Positions 55,059 to 64,000 of a DNA stretch of 64,000 bases are shown here, in pieces. The stretch is from Leeia aquatica (lineage in GTDB: Bacteria; Pseudomonadota; Gammaproteobacteria; Burkholderiales; Leeiaceae): positions 248,001 to 312,000 of the forward strand of contig NZ_JABAIM010000003.1 in NCBI RefSeq assembly GCF_012641365.1, given 5' to 3'. The first letter of the stretch is position 1. Each line of letters starts with the position of its first letter. Position numbers and translations under genes: made by a program. The notes beneath the pieces are model-generated. The model saw only the letters and a list, made by a program, of their open reading frames with translations. It had not been told where the DNA came from and ran no database searches.

Positions 55059-57483
55059 CATCCATCCTTGCTTGCTCAGTCCACGCCGCTGGCGGCGCGA
55101 TTGCCGTTTCGCCAGTGTCAGCACCTGCCGCCGACATCAGGGCAAACCGGAACGTTGTACCCTGCCCCACTGTGCTGTCTACTTCAATGATACCACCATG
55201 CCGGTCAAGAACGGTCTTGACAAAGGCCAGACCCAGCCCTACCCCCTCCTCTTCTGGCTGGCCTGAGGTACGGAAGCGCTTGAAACGCTGAAACAGCTCG
55301 GCCTGCCGCTCAGGCGGGATGCCATAGCCCTGGTCACGAATACTGCACCACCACCAGCCCCCCTCGTAGTGGATCTGGCTGAATACCGAGGTACCGGCCG
55401 GGCTGTACTTGATGGCGTTGGACAACAGGTTGATCAAGACCCGCGTCAACAACACCCGGTCCGCCAGCACAGGGGCTTCGGGGTGGGTATCGGGCTGGAC
55501 CAGGGTCACCCCTTTCTCCTGCGCATTGACCCAAAGCTCGTCGAGGGCATCCAGTAACAGCTCGGACAGGTTCTCTTCGGCAAAATGATACTGCTGCGCC
55601 TCAGCGCGAGCCAGCTGTACAAAGTTCTCGGCCAGACCCAGTGCCCGGCCGGCATACTGGGCCAGCCGCTGCAGGAATTCCTCCTGCGGCAGCGCACGCC
55701 CCGGGCTGCGCTGTAATTCGATCAGGGCCAGGATCGAGGCCTGCGGTGAACGCATGTCGTGCGACAGGAAGCGCAAGGCATCATCGCGGCCCCGCTCAGC
55801 CTGTCGCAGGCTGGAGATATCGACCAGATTGACAATCCAGCCATTGAGCTCACGTCGCGCATTGAAGAACGGCGCGCACTTGACCAGCAAGCGGCTGCCA
55901 TCACCCGCCCCGACTTCAATGCCATCGGCCACTTCGGCAATCTTGCCGGGGTCCAGCAAATCCAGCCAGGCCAGGATATTGCTGGCCTCCTGCGGCTGCA
56001 ACGGCAACAGCAGGTGGGCCAGATGCCGCCCCGGCAGTGGCTCGGTCAGCGCAGCTTCAAAGCGGCGTGCCGCCGCCTGGTTCGCCAGCAGGATGGTGCC
56101 CGCCGCATCCGTAATCAAGGTGGCATCCGGCAAACTGTTCAAACCATCGAACACCAGTCGTCGCCAGTCTGCCGCACGCTCCATGGCTTGCCGCACCAGC
56201 ATGATGCGCTGGTCCAGAACCGTGGTCAGCTGTTCAGGCGCGGCATCGACCAGACCAAACGGCTGCGGCTCGTCGCGCAGGCGCTCAAACGCCTCGCCCA
56301 GATAGCGCAGGGCGGCTTCCAGCCTTCGCCAGCTCCATGCCGGATAGGCGATGCCCAGCCCAATCAAGGCAGCGGAAGGCGGTAGCCACCAACCCGCCCG
56401 CATCAACCACACTGTCGCCAGCAGCACTGCCAGCGCCAGTGCCACCGTGGTCAACAGGATCCAGCGTGGCGACAGGCTGAGAAAGGCCACATAGGCCAGC
56501 AGCAGGGGCAGCAAGGCAAACAGCATGGACCACAGCGGCGTCACCCGCTCCAGTCGCTGCCCGCCGAGCAGGCTGTCCAGCACATTGGCCATCACTTCCA
56601 CGCCTGGCATGGCCCGGGACGTACCCGATACCGGGGTGGGATAGGCATCCCCCAGCCCCACAGCCGACGCGCCGATCAGCACATACTGGTCACGAAACGA
56701 GGCCGGATCGACCCGGCCCTGCAACACATCCAGCGCCGACACTTGCCGGAAATGCCCGACCGGGCCTGCAAACGGCACCTGCATCCAGTAGTCTCGCTGC
56801 CAGACCCCGGGGGCTGCCCCCCCTTCCGGACGGCGCATGCCCGGTATGCGGTCAGGCTTGTGACCTGCCCATTGCAGCATGGCCAGCGTGAGGTGCGGAT
56901 AGGTCTGCTTGGCAAAGCCTTCCTGTAGATACACACTGCGCGCCAGACCATCCGGGTCCAGCTCGAGGTGAATGTGACCTTGGCCTGCTGCAGCGCGTTG
57001 CAGCAGCGGAATCGGCTCCAGCAGTTCCAGCTGCCCACCACGCTGGCTCAGTACCACCGGCAGGATGACCTTGCCATGCTGCCGCATTGCCTCCGCCAGC
57101 AAGACATCGTCGAGCGGCTGGTTCAGGTCAGGCTCTGACAAGATCACATCCAGCCCCACCACCCGTGCTTGTGTGGTACGCGACAACAAGGCGGCCAGTA
57201 CGGCACGGCGCCACGGCCAACGGCCCAGCACATGGATGCTGGCGTCGTCGAGTGTCACCAGGGTGATGTCGGGCCGCGCCGAGCGTTGCAACTGGGGCAA
57301 CAAGCCGTCATACAAGGTCTGGTCCAGCCGCCCCAGTCCGTTCTGCCAGCCCAACCAGCCGACCAGCCCGCCCATCAACAGCAGGCTGAGCAACCATTCC
57401 CGCAGCAACAAGGACCAGCCCGCGCGGTGGCCGCCCCAGCGGGGCCACAGCCGTATCATGCGACGGCTTCCACCAGACGGCAT
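55036..57483 (-). CDS. CHASE2-domain sensor histidine kinase
   Basis: An 815-residue membrane kinase. One N-terminal membrane helix (about 28-46) precedes a CHASE2 periplasmic sensor (about 55-310; ITLVTLDDASIHVLGRWPW, YVLIGASAVGLGD). Three membrane helices (about 325-400) and a PAS domain (about 450-570) follow. The kinase core has H-box FLSHDMRSPQASIL, N-box INLLSNAIKYSP, DQGYGIPPE and VGLGLAFVKTVLDRHGG. The adjacent regulator and FecR/LysM genes overlap or follow it. It starts nine bases after the priA stop, so transcription from priA may continue into it. Confidence 0.93.
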   Translation of the reverse strand: MPSGGSRRMIRLWPRWGGHRAGWSLLLREWLLSLLLMGGLVGWLGWQNGLGRLDQTLYDGLLPQLQRSARPDITLVTLDDASIHVLGRWPWRRAVLAALLSRTTQARVVGLDVILSEPDLNQPLDDVLLAEAMRQHGKVILPVVLSQRGGQLELLEPIPLLQRAAAGQGHIHLELDPDGLARSVYLQEGFAKQTYPHLTLAMLQWAGHKPDRIPGMRRPEGGAAPGVWQRDYWMQVPFAGPVGHFRQVSALDVLQGRVDPASFRDQYVLIGASAVGLGDAYPTPVSGTSRAMPGVEVMANVLDSLLGGQRLERVTPLWSMLFALLPLLLAYVAFLSLSPRWILLTTVALALAVLLATVWLMRAGWWLPPSAALIGLGIAYPAWSWRRLEAALRYLGEAFERLRDEPQPFGLVDAAPEQLTTVLDQRIMLVRQAMERAADWRRLVFDGLNSLPDATLITDAAGTILLANQAAARRFEAALTEPLPGRHLAHLLLPLQPQEASNILAWLDLLDPGKIAEVADGIEVGAGDGSRLLVKCAPFFNARRELNGWIVNLVDISSLRQAERGRDDALRFLSHDMRSPQASILALIELQRSPGRALPQEEFLQRLAQYAGRALGLAENFVQLARAEAQQYHFAEENLSELLLDALDELWVNAQEKGVTLVQPDTHPEAPVLADRVLLTRVLINLLSNAIKYSPAGTSVFSQIHYEGGWWWCSIRDQGYGIPPERQAELFQRFKRFRTSGQPEEEGVGLGLAFVKTVLDRHGGIIEVDSTVGQGTTFRFALMSAAGADTGETAIAPPAAWTEQARMDDADSSTG

Positions 57484-57492
57484 ACAGGAATA

Positions 57493-59661
57493 TCAGACAT
57501 CAAGCGGATCAACCTCCAGTGTCCAGCTCACGCCCGGGGTGGGCAAGCCATACAGTTGTGGCGTCACAGCGCGCAGCCGCTGTTGCAGCGCGGCGCGTGT
57601 GGTGGATTGCAGCATCAGCTGCGCACGCTCCCGGCCATTCACCCGCAGCATCAGCGCCGGAACCGGTTCAAACACTTCGACCGTATCGGCCGCCTGCTCG
57701 GGCAGCATCAACTGTCGCGCCTGCTGCAGCCACTGCAAGGCCTGCTCCAGCGTACGCGCCTCAGCCCGCAGGATAGCCTGATATGCCAGCGGCGGGAACA
57801 GGCATTGCGCCCGCTCTGCCAGCAACTGTGCTGCAAACGCGGGGTAATCATGCCGCGTCAGCGCCACATACAGCGGGTGATCCGGGAACGCCGTCTGCAC
57901 CAGCACCCGCCCCGGCTTGTCCGCCCGGCCAGCCCGCCCCGCCACCTGCACCAGCTGCGCAAACAACCGTTCACTGGCGCGGTAATCCGCGCTGTACAGG
58001 CTGCCATCTGCCCCCACCACCGCCACCAGCGTCAGATTGGGGAAATCATGTCCTTTGGCCAGCATCTGGGTGCCAATCAGGATGTCGGCTTCGCCCGCCA
58101 CAATTTGCTGCTGTGCCGCCTGCCAGCTCCCTTTGCGCCGCATACTGTCGCGGTCCACCCGCAACAGGCGCGCCTCCGGCAGGGCCTCGGCCAGTGCCGC
58201 TTCCAGCCGCTGGGTGCCACTGCCCACCGGCTTCAGGTCTTGATTGCCGCAATCCGGGCAGTGCTGCGGTACCGCCTGCCCCCAACCGCAATGGTGGCAC
58301 ACCAGACGCCGCTCGCCTCGATGCCAGACCAGGCGCGCACTGCAACGGCGGCAGGAGGCCTGCCAGCCACAGGCATCACAGAACAATACGGGGGCATAGC
58401 CTCGGCGGTTGAGGAACAACAAACTCTGTTCCCCGCGCTGCAATTGTTGTCGCAACACCCGTAGCAAGGCTTCGGACAGCCCATCGCGCAGCGGTGCCCG
58501 ACGGGTGTCCAGCAGCACCACTTCCGGCAATTGCGCACCCGCTACGGCACGCTGACCCAGCGAGAGCAAGCGATAACGCGCTTGCTGGGCGTTATGCCAG
58601 CTCTCCAGCGAAGGCGTGGCCGAACCCAGCAGCACCTGCACACCGGCTTGCCGTCCGCGCATGACCGCCACATCCCGCGCCGAGTAGCGCAAGCCTTCCT
58701 GCTGCTTGTAGGACGCGTCGTGCTCTTCGTCCACCACAATGAGCCCCAGCCGGGGCAAGGGCGTGAACACCGCCAAACGCGTGCCCAGAATCAGATCCCG
58801 CTCACCCGCCTGGCAAGCCAGCCATTCCCGGGCGCGCTCCGCATCGCTGACCTCGCTGTGCAGGCAAGCGATGCGTGCCGTCGGGAACCGCTGGCGGAAG
58901 CGCTGCAACAGTTGCGGCGTCAGGTTGATTTCTGGCACCAGCACCAGGCCCTGCTGGCCTGTAGCAAGCACCTCGGCCAGCCGCTGCAGATACACTTCGG
59001 TTTTGCCACTGCCGGTAATACCAAACAGGAGCGCGGTCTCAGCCCCCAACTCACGCAAGGCCGCCACGGCATGGCCTTGGTCAGGGGAAAGGGTAGGCCC
59101 GTCAGTCGGTGACAGCTCCGGGGCCACGCCCCTGACCGGTTCCAGCCAACCTTGCGTGAGCCAGTGCTTTAACAAGGCAGGTGCACTTGCACCCATGCTG
59201 ACCAGCACCTGCCAGTCGCCACCCTGCTGGAGCGCTTGAAAGAGTTGTCGCTGTAACCGGGCTTGTGCGGGGAGCGCGGCCAGAGCGGCCTGCCCGGCAG
59301 GCGTCAGACATACCTGTTGTGGCATCGCCTCGCGCAGCGCTTCGGTTTGGCGCAAGCGCCCCGGCAAAGCGGTGAACAGGGTGGCACCCAGCGGGTACTG
59401 GTAATACTGGCTGCAGAAGGTCAGCAACTGCAGCAACCCCGAGTCCAGCAAAGGCGCCTCATCCAGCAGGGCCATCACCGATTTCAGCCGGGCAGGCTCA
59501 ATCTCACTGTGTTGATCCAGCGCCATGAGGATCGCCACCCGCTGTCGTCGTCCAAAAGGGACCAGCACGCGGCAGCCGAGATGCGCTTCGTTCAATCCTT
59601 CCGCACGATAATCAAACAGTTGCGGCAGCGGCACGTCCAGCGCCACCCGGGCAATCTGCAT
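57493..59661 (-). CDS. priA: Primosomal protein N', replication restart helicase
   Basis: A 3'-5' helicase that reloads the replisome at stalled forks. The 722-residue product has an N-terminal 3'-flap-binding domain, Walker A GITGSGKT, motif II DEEH and the eight-cysteine zinc module (CDACGW, CRRC, CHHC, CPDC). Motifs V-VI are TQMLAKGHDFPNL and QVAGRAGR. The ATG at 59661 with AGGAG six bases upstream is preferred to a longer form. DnaA boxes lie 115-320 bases upstream. Confidence 0.97.
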   Translation of the reverse strand: MQIARVALDVPLPQLFDYRAEGLNEAHLGCRVLVPFGRRQRVAILMALDQHSEIEPARLKSVMALLDEAPLLDSGLLQLLTFCSQYYQYPLGATLFTALPGRLRQTEALREAMPQQVCLTPAGQAALAALPAQARLQRQLFQALQQGGDWQVLVSMGASAPALLKHWLTQGWLEPVRGVAPELSPTDGPTLSPDQGHAVAALRELGAETALLFGITGSGKTEVYLQRLAEVLATGQQGLVLVPEINLTPQLLQRFRQRFPTARIACLHSEVSDAERAREWLACQAGERDLILGTRLAVFTPLPRLGLIVVDEEHDASYKQQEGLRYSARDVAVMRGRQAGVQVLLGSATPSLESWHNAQQARYRLLSLGQRAVAGAQLPEVVLLDTRRAPLRDGLSEALLRVLRQQLQRGEQSLLFLNRRGYAPVLFCDACGWQASCRRCSARLVWHRGERRLVCHHCGWGQAVPQHCPDCGNQDLKPVGSGTQRLEAALAEALPEARLLRVDRDSMRRKGSWQAAQQQIVAGEADILIGTQMLAKGHDFPNLTLVAVVGADGSLYSADYRASERLFAQLVQVAGRAGRADKPGRVLVQTAFPDHPLYVALTRHDYPAFAAQLLAERAQCLFPPLAYQAILRAEARTLEQALQWLQQARQLMLPEQAADTVEVFEPVPALMLRVNGRERAQLMLQSTTRAALQQRLRAVTPQLYGLPTPGVSWTLEVDPLDV

Positions 59662-59776
59662 GCAAGCTCCTGATCCGGTATCCATACCCTTTGCCCATGT
59701 CAGGGACTTGGCAGCGAAAGTTAAAGTAAGTTGTGACAAACACCGGCAAACCCTTTACGCAAAAGCGATTTTTGCC

Positions 59777-59978
59777 TTACCCACAGCTTCTGTGGATAAC
59801 TATGTGGAAAATACGGGGGCAGCCGGGTCAAATTTCGAGAACATGCAGGTTACCGACAGGTTGCACATTCTTTAAGCAAAGATTAATTTCTTTATATATC
59901 AATGATTTGCAAAAACTCTGAATGTCTTTTGCATGCTTCAGTGTGCTGCGCCGCATGACCTGAGCAAACTGTGCATAA
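59777..59978. promoter_or_regulatory. DnaA-box cluster in the hemE-priA spacer
   Basis: In this 436-bp gene-free spacer I see three nine-base matches to TTWTNCACA on the minus strand, at 59791-59799 (perfect TTATCCACA), 59803-59811 (TTTTCCACA) and 59970-59978 (TTATGCACA). A one-mismatch site on the plus strand lies at 59777-59785 (TTACCCACA). An AT-rich stretch at about 59870-59925 lies between the last two. Two of the sites form the dyad CCACAG-CTT-CTGTGG. Nothing else is recognised in the spacer. Confidence 0.6.
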
Positions 59979-60097
59979 CTTTGACCATGGAACTTAAAAT
60001 GCCGCACTTTGCAAGAGGGTGAATGCAAAAAAACCTGTTGACATTACCCTCTGGCGCATGACGACTCAGAACAGCGCTGTGACCATTTTACGACAGC

Positions 60098-61177
60098 TTA
60101 AACTGCGGCACGGTGGTAAGCGCGGCTATGCTGCTGTACCGCCTGCACCAGCGCGGTGACATGCTCGGGGCGGGTAAACTGGGAAATACCATGCCCCAAG
60201 TTGAACACATGGCCGCTCCCCTGACCGTAGCTGTCCAATAGTCGCATGACTTCACGCTCAATGGCCGCCGGTTGTGCGAACAGGGTGCTCGGGTCCAGAT
60301 TGCCTTGCAGTGCGACGCGATCCCCCACCCGGCGACGGGCATCGCCGAGGTCTGTGGTCCAGTCCAGCCCTACAGCGTCACACCCGGTATCGGCGATCAT
60401 CTCCAGCCATTGCCCGCCGCCCTTGGTAAACACAATCACCGGGACTTTGCGCCCCTCTGCTTCACGCGTGAGGCCCGACACAATCTGCTGCATGTAGTGC
60501 AAGGAAAACTCCTGATAGGCCGCCTTGGTCAGGGTACCACCCCAGGTATCGAACAGCTGCACCGCCTGCGCCCCGGCTGCAATTTGCGCGTTCAGGTAGG
60601 CGGTCACGGCAGTGGTCGTAACCTGCAGGATATGGTGAAACAGGTCTGGCCGGTCATGCAGCATGGTCTTGGTCACCGGGAAGCCATCACTGCTGCCACG
60701 GCCTTCAACCATATAGCACGCCAGCGTGAACGGGCTGCCCGAGAAGCCAATCAGCGGTACACGGCCTTGCAGCGCCTTGCGAATCTCCCGCACTGCGTCC
60801 ATCACATAACGCAGCTCCTGCTCCGGATCGGGCGCATGCAGCTGGCGGATGGCGGCCTCATCCCGCAGCGGGCGCTCAAAACGCGGACCTTCGCCCTCAG
60901 CAAAGTACAGGCCCAGCCCCATGGCGTCCGGCACGGTCAGGATATCCGAGAACAGAATGGCGGCATCCAGCGCATAGCGCTCCAGCGGCTGCAGGGTGAC
61001 TTCCGTGGCCAGCGCCGGATTCTGGCACAGCTGCAGGAAGGAACCGGCCTGCTTGCGGGTGGCACAGTATTCCGGCAGGTAACGCCCCGCCTGCCGCATC
61101 AGCCACATCGGCGTCTGATCCACCGGCTGCCGCAGCAGGGCACGCAGGAAACGGTCGTTCTGAAGCACAGCAGTCAT
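60098..61177 (-). CDS. hemE: Uroporphyrinogen decarboxylase
   Basis: Decarboxylates the four acetate side chains of uroporphyrinogen III to coproporphyrinogen III in haem synthesis. The 359-residue TIM barrel has the signature [10 protein letters not shown] at residues 28-37, [13 protein letters not shown] and a C-terminal FNLGHGI. It is the upstream neighbour of priA, a pairing seen in betaproteobacteria. The 296 bases upstream to 61473 hold no gene that I can support. Confidence 0.97.
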   Translation of the reverse strand: MTAVLQNDRFLRALLRQPVDQTPMWLMRQAGRYLPEYCATRKQAGSFLQLCQNPALATEVTLQPLERYALDAAILFSDILTVPDAMGLGLYFAEGEGPRFERPLRDEAAIRQLHAPDPEQELRYVMDAVREIRKALQGRVPLIGFSGSPFTLACYMVEGRGSSDGFPVTKTMLHDRPDLFHHILQVTTTAVTAYLNAQIAAGAQAVQLFDTWGGTLTKAAYQEFSLHYMQQIVSGLTREAEGRKVPVIVFTKGGGQWLEMIADTGCDAVGLDWTTDLGDARRRVGDRVALQGNLDPSTLFAQPAAIEREVMRLLDSYGQGSGHVFNLGHGISQFTRPEHVTALVQAVQQHSRAYHRAAV

Positions 61178-61473
61178 GGTGGCGGTCCGTCGTCAGCAAA
61201 AAGTGCATTATACCCGATCCCCACTGGCTGCCAGGGCGACCTGCATCAAGCGTTTGCCGCTCATGGCAGCCCCCCGTGTTGTGCACCATGGCCGCATCAA
61301 GCCCGGACCGTAGCATGTACACCACAGCCTTAGCCAAGGCCTTGCTGCCAGACAGCGGCGTCTGGTGCAGCACACTCAACGGTCGACTATACTTGTTCGT
61401 ATATTCACTGCCGCAGTGTGTGCACTCGTGCCTGCGGCTTTGCCAGATCTATCCGCGACAGGATCATCCGGAC

Positions 61474-62790
61474 ATGCGCCTGACCCGAACCTTGCTGGCC
61501 GCCAGCTGCCTGCTGGCCTCATCGGCCCTGTTTGCTGCTGGCCATCCGGCCTTGGCCTCTGCGCAACAAATGTTGGCGCGGAAACAGCCAGCAGCCGCCT
61601 TCAAACTGCTGGCGCCGCTGGCCCCACAGCTTTCAGGCGACCCCGAATTTGACTATCTGCTCGGCATCGCCGCACTCGATAGCGGCAACCCGACGGAGGC
61701 CGTGTTTGCCCTGGAACGGGTGGTCGATATCCAGCCGGACAACCAGCCCGCTCGCCTGGAGCTCGCCCGCGCCCACTTCATGCTCGGCGAAAAGGCCGCC
61801 GCCCGCGAGGAATTCCAGACAGTCAAGGACGCCAACCCGCCCAAAGCTGCGCTCTCAACCATCAACCAGTACCTGAATGCCATCGACGGCCCTGAAGCCG
61901 GTAAAACCCGTATCCATGGTTATGTGCAGGCGGGTCTCGGTCGCGACAGCAATGTCAACAGTGCTACCGGGCAACAGCAAATTGCCATCCCCTTACTTGG
62001 TGGACTGGTCTTCAATCTGAATGATAACAATCACTCGCAGAAAGACAGCTTCAGCACCTTGGCTGGCGGCGTGGACATCCGTCATGCCATTGATAACGAT
62101 CTGATCTGGACAGCAAGCCTAGACGCCAACTGGCGTAACAATCATCGCTGGGATGCCTACGATATGCGTAGTTTGACAGCGCAGACCGGGTTAACCTGGC
62201 TACGACCAGAGGACAGTTACAGCCTTGGATTGGTGCGGCAATCGTTACGGGTCGATGGGCAAAGTTATCGCACCCTGACAGGCCTGAATGGCCAGTGGGT
62301 GCACGCACTGAATGCAGAAAGCCAGATTGCGCTGTATGCTCAATTTGGACAACTTCGCTACCCCATCCAAGCGGTGCGAAACGTCAACCGCAGTGTTGTG
62401 GGTGCCGCCTATGCCGAGCAACTGGACGACGACAGCATGATGTATAGCGGCTTTTACATGGGCCGTGAAGCAGTTCGGGAGCGCAGCTATCCCCATCTGG
62501 GTCATAAATTGTTTGGGTTCCGTTTGGGTGGCGAGTGGAACTTGCGCCCAGACCTCAAGCTATTCGTCCAGAGCAGCTTCGAGCGTCGACGTTATGGCGG
62601 TCAGGAGACCTTGTTTAAAACCTCTCGTCGCGACAGGCAACTAGATCTTCGTATTGGGCTCAGCTACACCCCCATCAAGAATCTGACATTGATGCCGTCT
62701 CTGAGTTGGACTCGCAGCCGCTCCAACATCAGCCTGCACGATTATCGCCGCACCCAGGCTGATCTGACCGTGCGTTACGACTTTGAATAG
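61474..62790 (+). CDS. TPR and beta-barrel outer-membrane protein, Slam-like
   Basis: A 438-residue exported protein. Signal peptide residues 1-22 (LLAASCLLASSALFAAG) are followed by helical TPR-like repeats at about 25-145 (NQPARLELARAHFMLGEKAA). About 280 residues of amphipathic beta strands with alternating aromatics follow, ending in VRYDFE with a terminal aromatic suited to barrel insertion. A TPR head plus a barrel that begins GYVQAGLGRDSNVN fits the DUF560/Slam family, which exports surface lipoproteins and other cargo. It directly precedes a FecR-domain protein (15 bases), its probable cargo. GACAGGATC precedes the ATG. Confidence 0.75.
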   Translation: MRLTRTLLAASCLLASSALFAAGHPALASAQQMLARKQPAAAFKLLAPLAPQLSGDPEFDYLLGIAALDSGNPTEAVFALERVVDIQPDNQPARLELARAHFMLGEKAAAREEFQTVKDANPPKAALSTINQYLNAIDGPEAGKTRIHGYVQAGLGRDSNVNSATGQQQIAIPLLGGLVFNLNDNNHSQKDSFSTLAGGVDIRHAIDNDLIWTASLDANWRNNHRWDAYDMRSLTAQTGLTWLRPEDSYSLGLVRQSLRVDGQSYRTLTGLNGQWVHALNAESQIALYAQFGQLRYPIQAVRNVNRSVVGAAYAEQLDDDSMMYSGFYMGREAVRERSYPHLGHKLFGFRLGGEWNLRPDLKLFVQSSFERRRYGGQETLFKTSRRDRQLDLRIGLSYTPIKNLTLMPSLSWTRSRSNISLHDYRRTQADLTVRYDFE

Positions 62791-62805
62791 ATTGCGAGGT
62801 TAGCC

Positions 62806-64000
62806 ATGTCTACCTATGTTTTCACGCTCACCCGACCAGCCAGTTTGCTACTGCTGGCCGGCTTATTACCCCTGCAGCTGTGGGCAGCAGCAGGCAAGGT
62901 AGAGTTTGTCAGCGGAGAAGTGCTGGCCACCGGCAGCAATGGCCAGCCCCGCACCTTGAGTCGTGGCAGTGAACTGGACGTCGCCGATCTGATCAACACC
63001 CAGAATGGCAGGGTGCAAATTCGCTTTACCGATGGTGGCTATGTCTCTTTGGCCCCACGAACCCAGTTCAAGATCACCCAGTACAAATTCAATGGCAAGA
63101 ACGATGGCGAGGAACAGGGTTTCTTCAGCCTGTTTCGCGGCAGCATGCGCACAGTGACTGGTTTGATTGGCAAGGGGCGGCGCGAAGCCTATCAAGTGAC
63201 CACCCCGACCGCAACCATTGGCATTAGGGGTACCGAATACACCGCTGAACAAACCGATGGGCTCAAAGTCGCTGTAGCCAAAGGTTCTGTCGTTGTTACC
63301 AACGAAATCAGCAATGTTGTATTGCAACCGGGTGAGAGCGTGTTCTTTGAAGGCCCCCGTCAACCACCCAAACCCGTTGAAAAAAGTGCTGTTGTCGTCA
63401 GCCAGCAGGATGAGGAGCAAACTCTACCTAAAGATGTTCTTCCGCTAGACAACCCCTTAATTACCGGCAATGAAACCAACAGTAATGGGGGCAGCGCAGT
63501 TGTCCTGCCACTGAGCGACGGCTCAGGTTACAACCTTGCCTATGTGCGCATTAATGGCGGCTCGCCTGGCATTGGCCTAATCAGTAGCAGTACGGTCACC
63601 TTTACCAATGGTGGCACATCACTTTCCACCTACACCAACAGTGGCTATAACAACAACCCCGGCACCACCCAAGTACAGGAGACCATGACCAGTGGGCTGC
63701 TGGGTTGGGGGCGTTGGGTCAATGGTACCAGTGGGGGTAACGATACCGGCTTGTCTGGTCAAGTCTATAGTGGCAGCAGCCAAGGCTTTCACTATATGGT
63801 AGGCCAGCCTACTGCCAGCATCCCGACTACAGGCAGCTACACATATAAGTTGATTGGGGGAACTACCCCCACGGCAACCACAGGGCAAACCAGCAACAGC
63901 TTTAACGGTTCTCTCGATGTGGATTTTGTAGCCCAGACTGCCAAATTAACCGGCAGCATTACCTCTGGCGCCAATGTTTACAGCTTTGTCGCCCCCAACT
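62806..64000 (+). CDS. FecR-domain surface protein, cut by window end
   Basis: Open to the last base; 398 codons are seen. Signal peptide (about 8-28, ending LQLWAAA), then a FecR domain at about 30-180 (GEVLATGSNGQPRTLSRGS region; TPTATIGIRGTEY with the family core), an acidic/proline linker, then a glycine/serine/threonine/asparagine-rich beta domain from about 210. The latter (YKLIGGTTPTATTG, LDVDFVAQTAKLTGSI) resembles the small barrels of TbpB-like or Slam-dependent surface proteins. There is no lipobox. GAGG stands before the ATG. Its codon use is more AT-rich than that of its neighbours. Confidence 0.75.
   Translation, partial: MSTYVFTLTRPASLLLLAGLLPLQLWAAAGKVEFVSGEVLATGSNGQPRTLSRGSELDVADLINTQNGRVQIRFTDGGYVSLAPRTQFKITQYKFNGKNDGEEQGFFSLFRGSMRTVTGLIGKGRREAYQVTTPTATIGIRGTEYTAEQTDGLKVAVAKGSVVVTNEISNVVLQPGESVFFEGPRQPPKPVEKSAVVVSQQDEEQTLPKDVLPLDNPLITGNETNSNGGSAVVLPLSDGSGYNLAYVRINGGSPGIGLISSSTVTFTNGGTSLSTYTNSGYNNNPGTTQVQETMTSGLLGWGRWVNGTSGGNDTGLSGQVYSGSSQGFHYMVGQPTASIPTTGSYTYKLIGGTTPTATTGQTSNSFNGSLDVDFVAQTAKLTGSITSGANVYSFVAPN

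Noticed and set aside
59660-59875. A 71-codon plus-strand ORF in the hemE-priA spacer
   Set aside because: No ribosome binding site, unlikely composition, and it runs through the DnaA-box cluster. The spacer looks regulatory rather than coding.
60038-60043. Perfect TTGACA on the plus strand just past hemE
   Set aside because: No -10 element at 16-18 bp and no plus-strand gene downstream before the antisense of hemE.

Overview
The window is about 64 kb of GC-rich, densely packed chromosomal DNA. It looks like a free-living betaproteobacterium, probably of the Neisseriales/Chromobacteriaceae side. This rests on the rplU-rpmA-obgE and proB neighbourhood, ubiquinone genes ubiC-ubiA, two-component and c-di-GMP type signalling, an MksBEF condensin, a DUF3563 mini-gene and a Slam-like outer-membrane protein. 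I made no database comparison. I saw no tRNA, rRNA, insertion sequence, prophage or CRISPR array.

Layout. 0-2.4 kb: the 5' part of rfbB (cut by the window edge), ispB, then rplU-rpmA. 2.4-11 kb: obgE, a small membrane protein, a SIMPL protein, the three-gene condensin operon mksF-mksE-mksB and proB. 11-13 kb: a GST/DoxX pair divergent from a LysR regulator. 13-17.4 kb: a complete nucleoside catabolism operon deoC-deoA-deoB-deoD behind a promoter with two 13-bp direct repeats. 17.4-20.7 kb: a NERD-helicase and ubiC-ubiA. 20.7-27.8 kb: a signalling island of one large sensor kinase, three receiver proteins, an HDOD protein and a divergent HTH-receiver protein. 28-32 kb: small unknowns, a rhomboid protease and a membrane-tethered alpha-carbonic anhydrase. 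32-36 kb: a LysR gene, gcvH and gcvP. 36-42 kb: a DUF3563 mini-gene, a periplasmic binding protein, a DUF2087 protein, an MFS exporter, two LysR genes and azoR. 42-45 kb: peroxide defence (katA, dps) with two tiny ORFs. 44.7-47.3 kb: an EF-G paralogue behind a long structured leader. 47.4-61 kb: murI, then a long minus-strand run: a YHYH protein, a YegD-like Hsp70, PBP4, a FecR/LysM protein, a response regulator, a CHASE2 kinase, priA and hemE. 61.4-64 kb: a TPR/beta-barrel outer-membrane protein and a FecR-domain surface protein that runs off the end.

The most notable things are these. The EF-G paralogue leader (46.77-47.26 kb) holds a promoter, two leader ORFs and two sets of mutually exclusive hairpins ending in terminators, as expected for ribosome-controlled attenuation. 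A cluster of DnaA boxes beside an AT-rich stretch lies between hemE and priA. A CHASE2 kinase/regulator/FecR-LysM envelope-sensing module sits at 52.7-57.5 kb. A Slam-like exporter is paired with a FecR-headed putative surface protein. The 20.7-27.8 kb island has one kinase facing four receiver domains. Starts, RNA structures and regulatory sites were read by eye; no folding, alignment or search was run.
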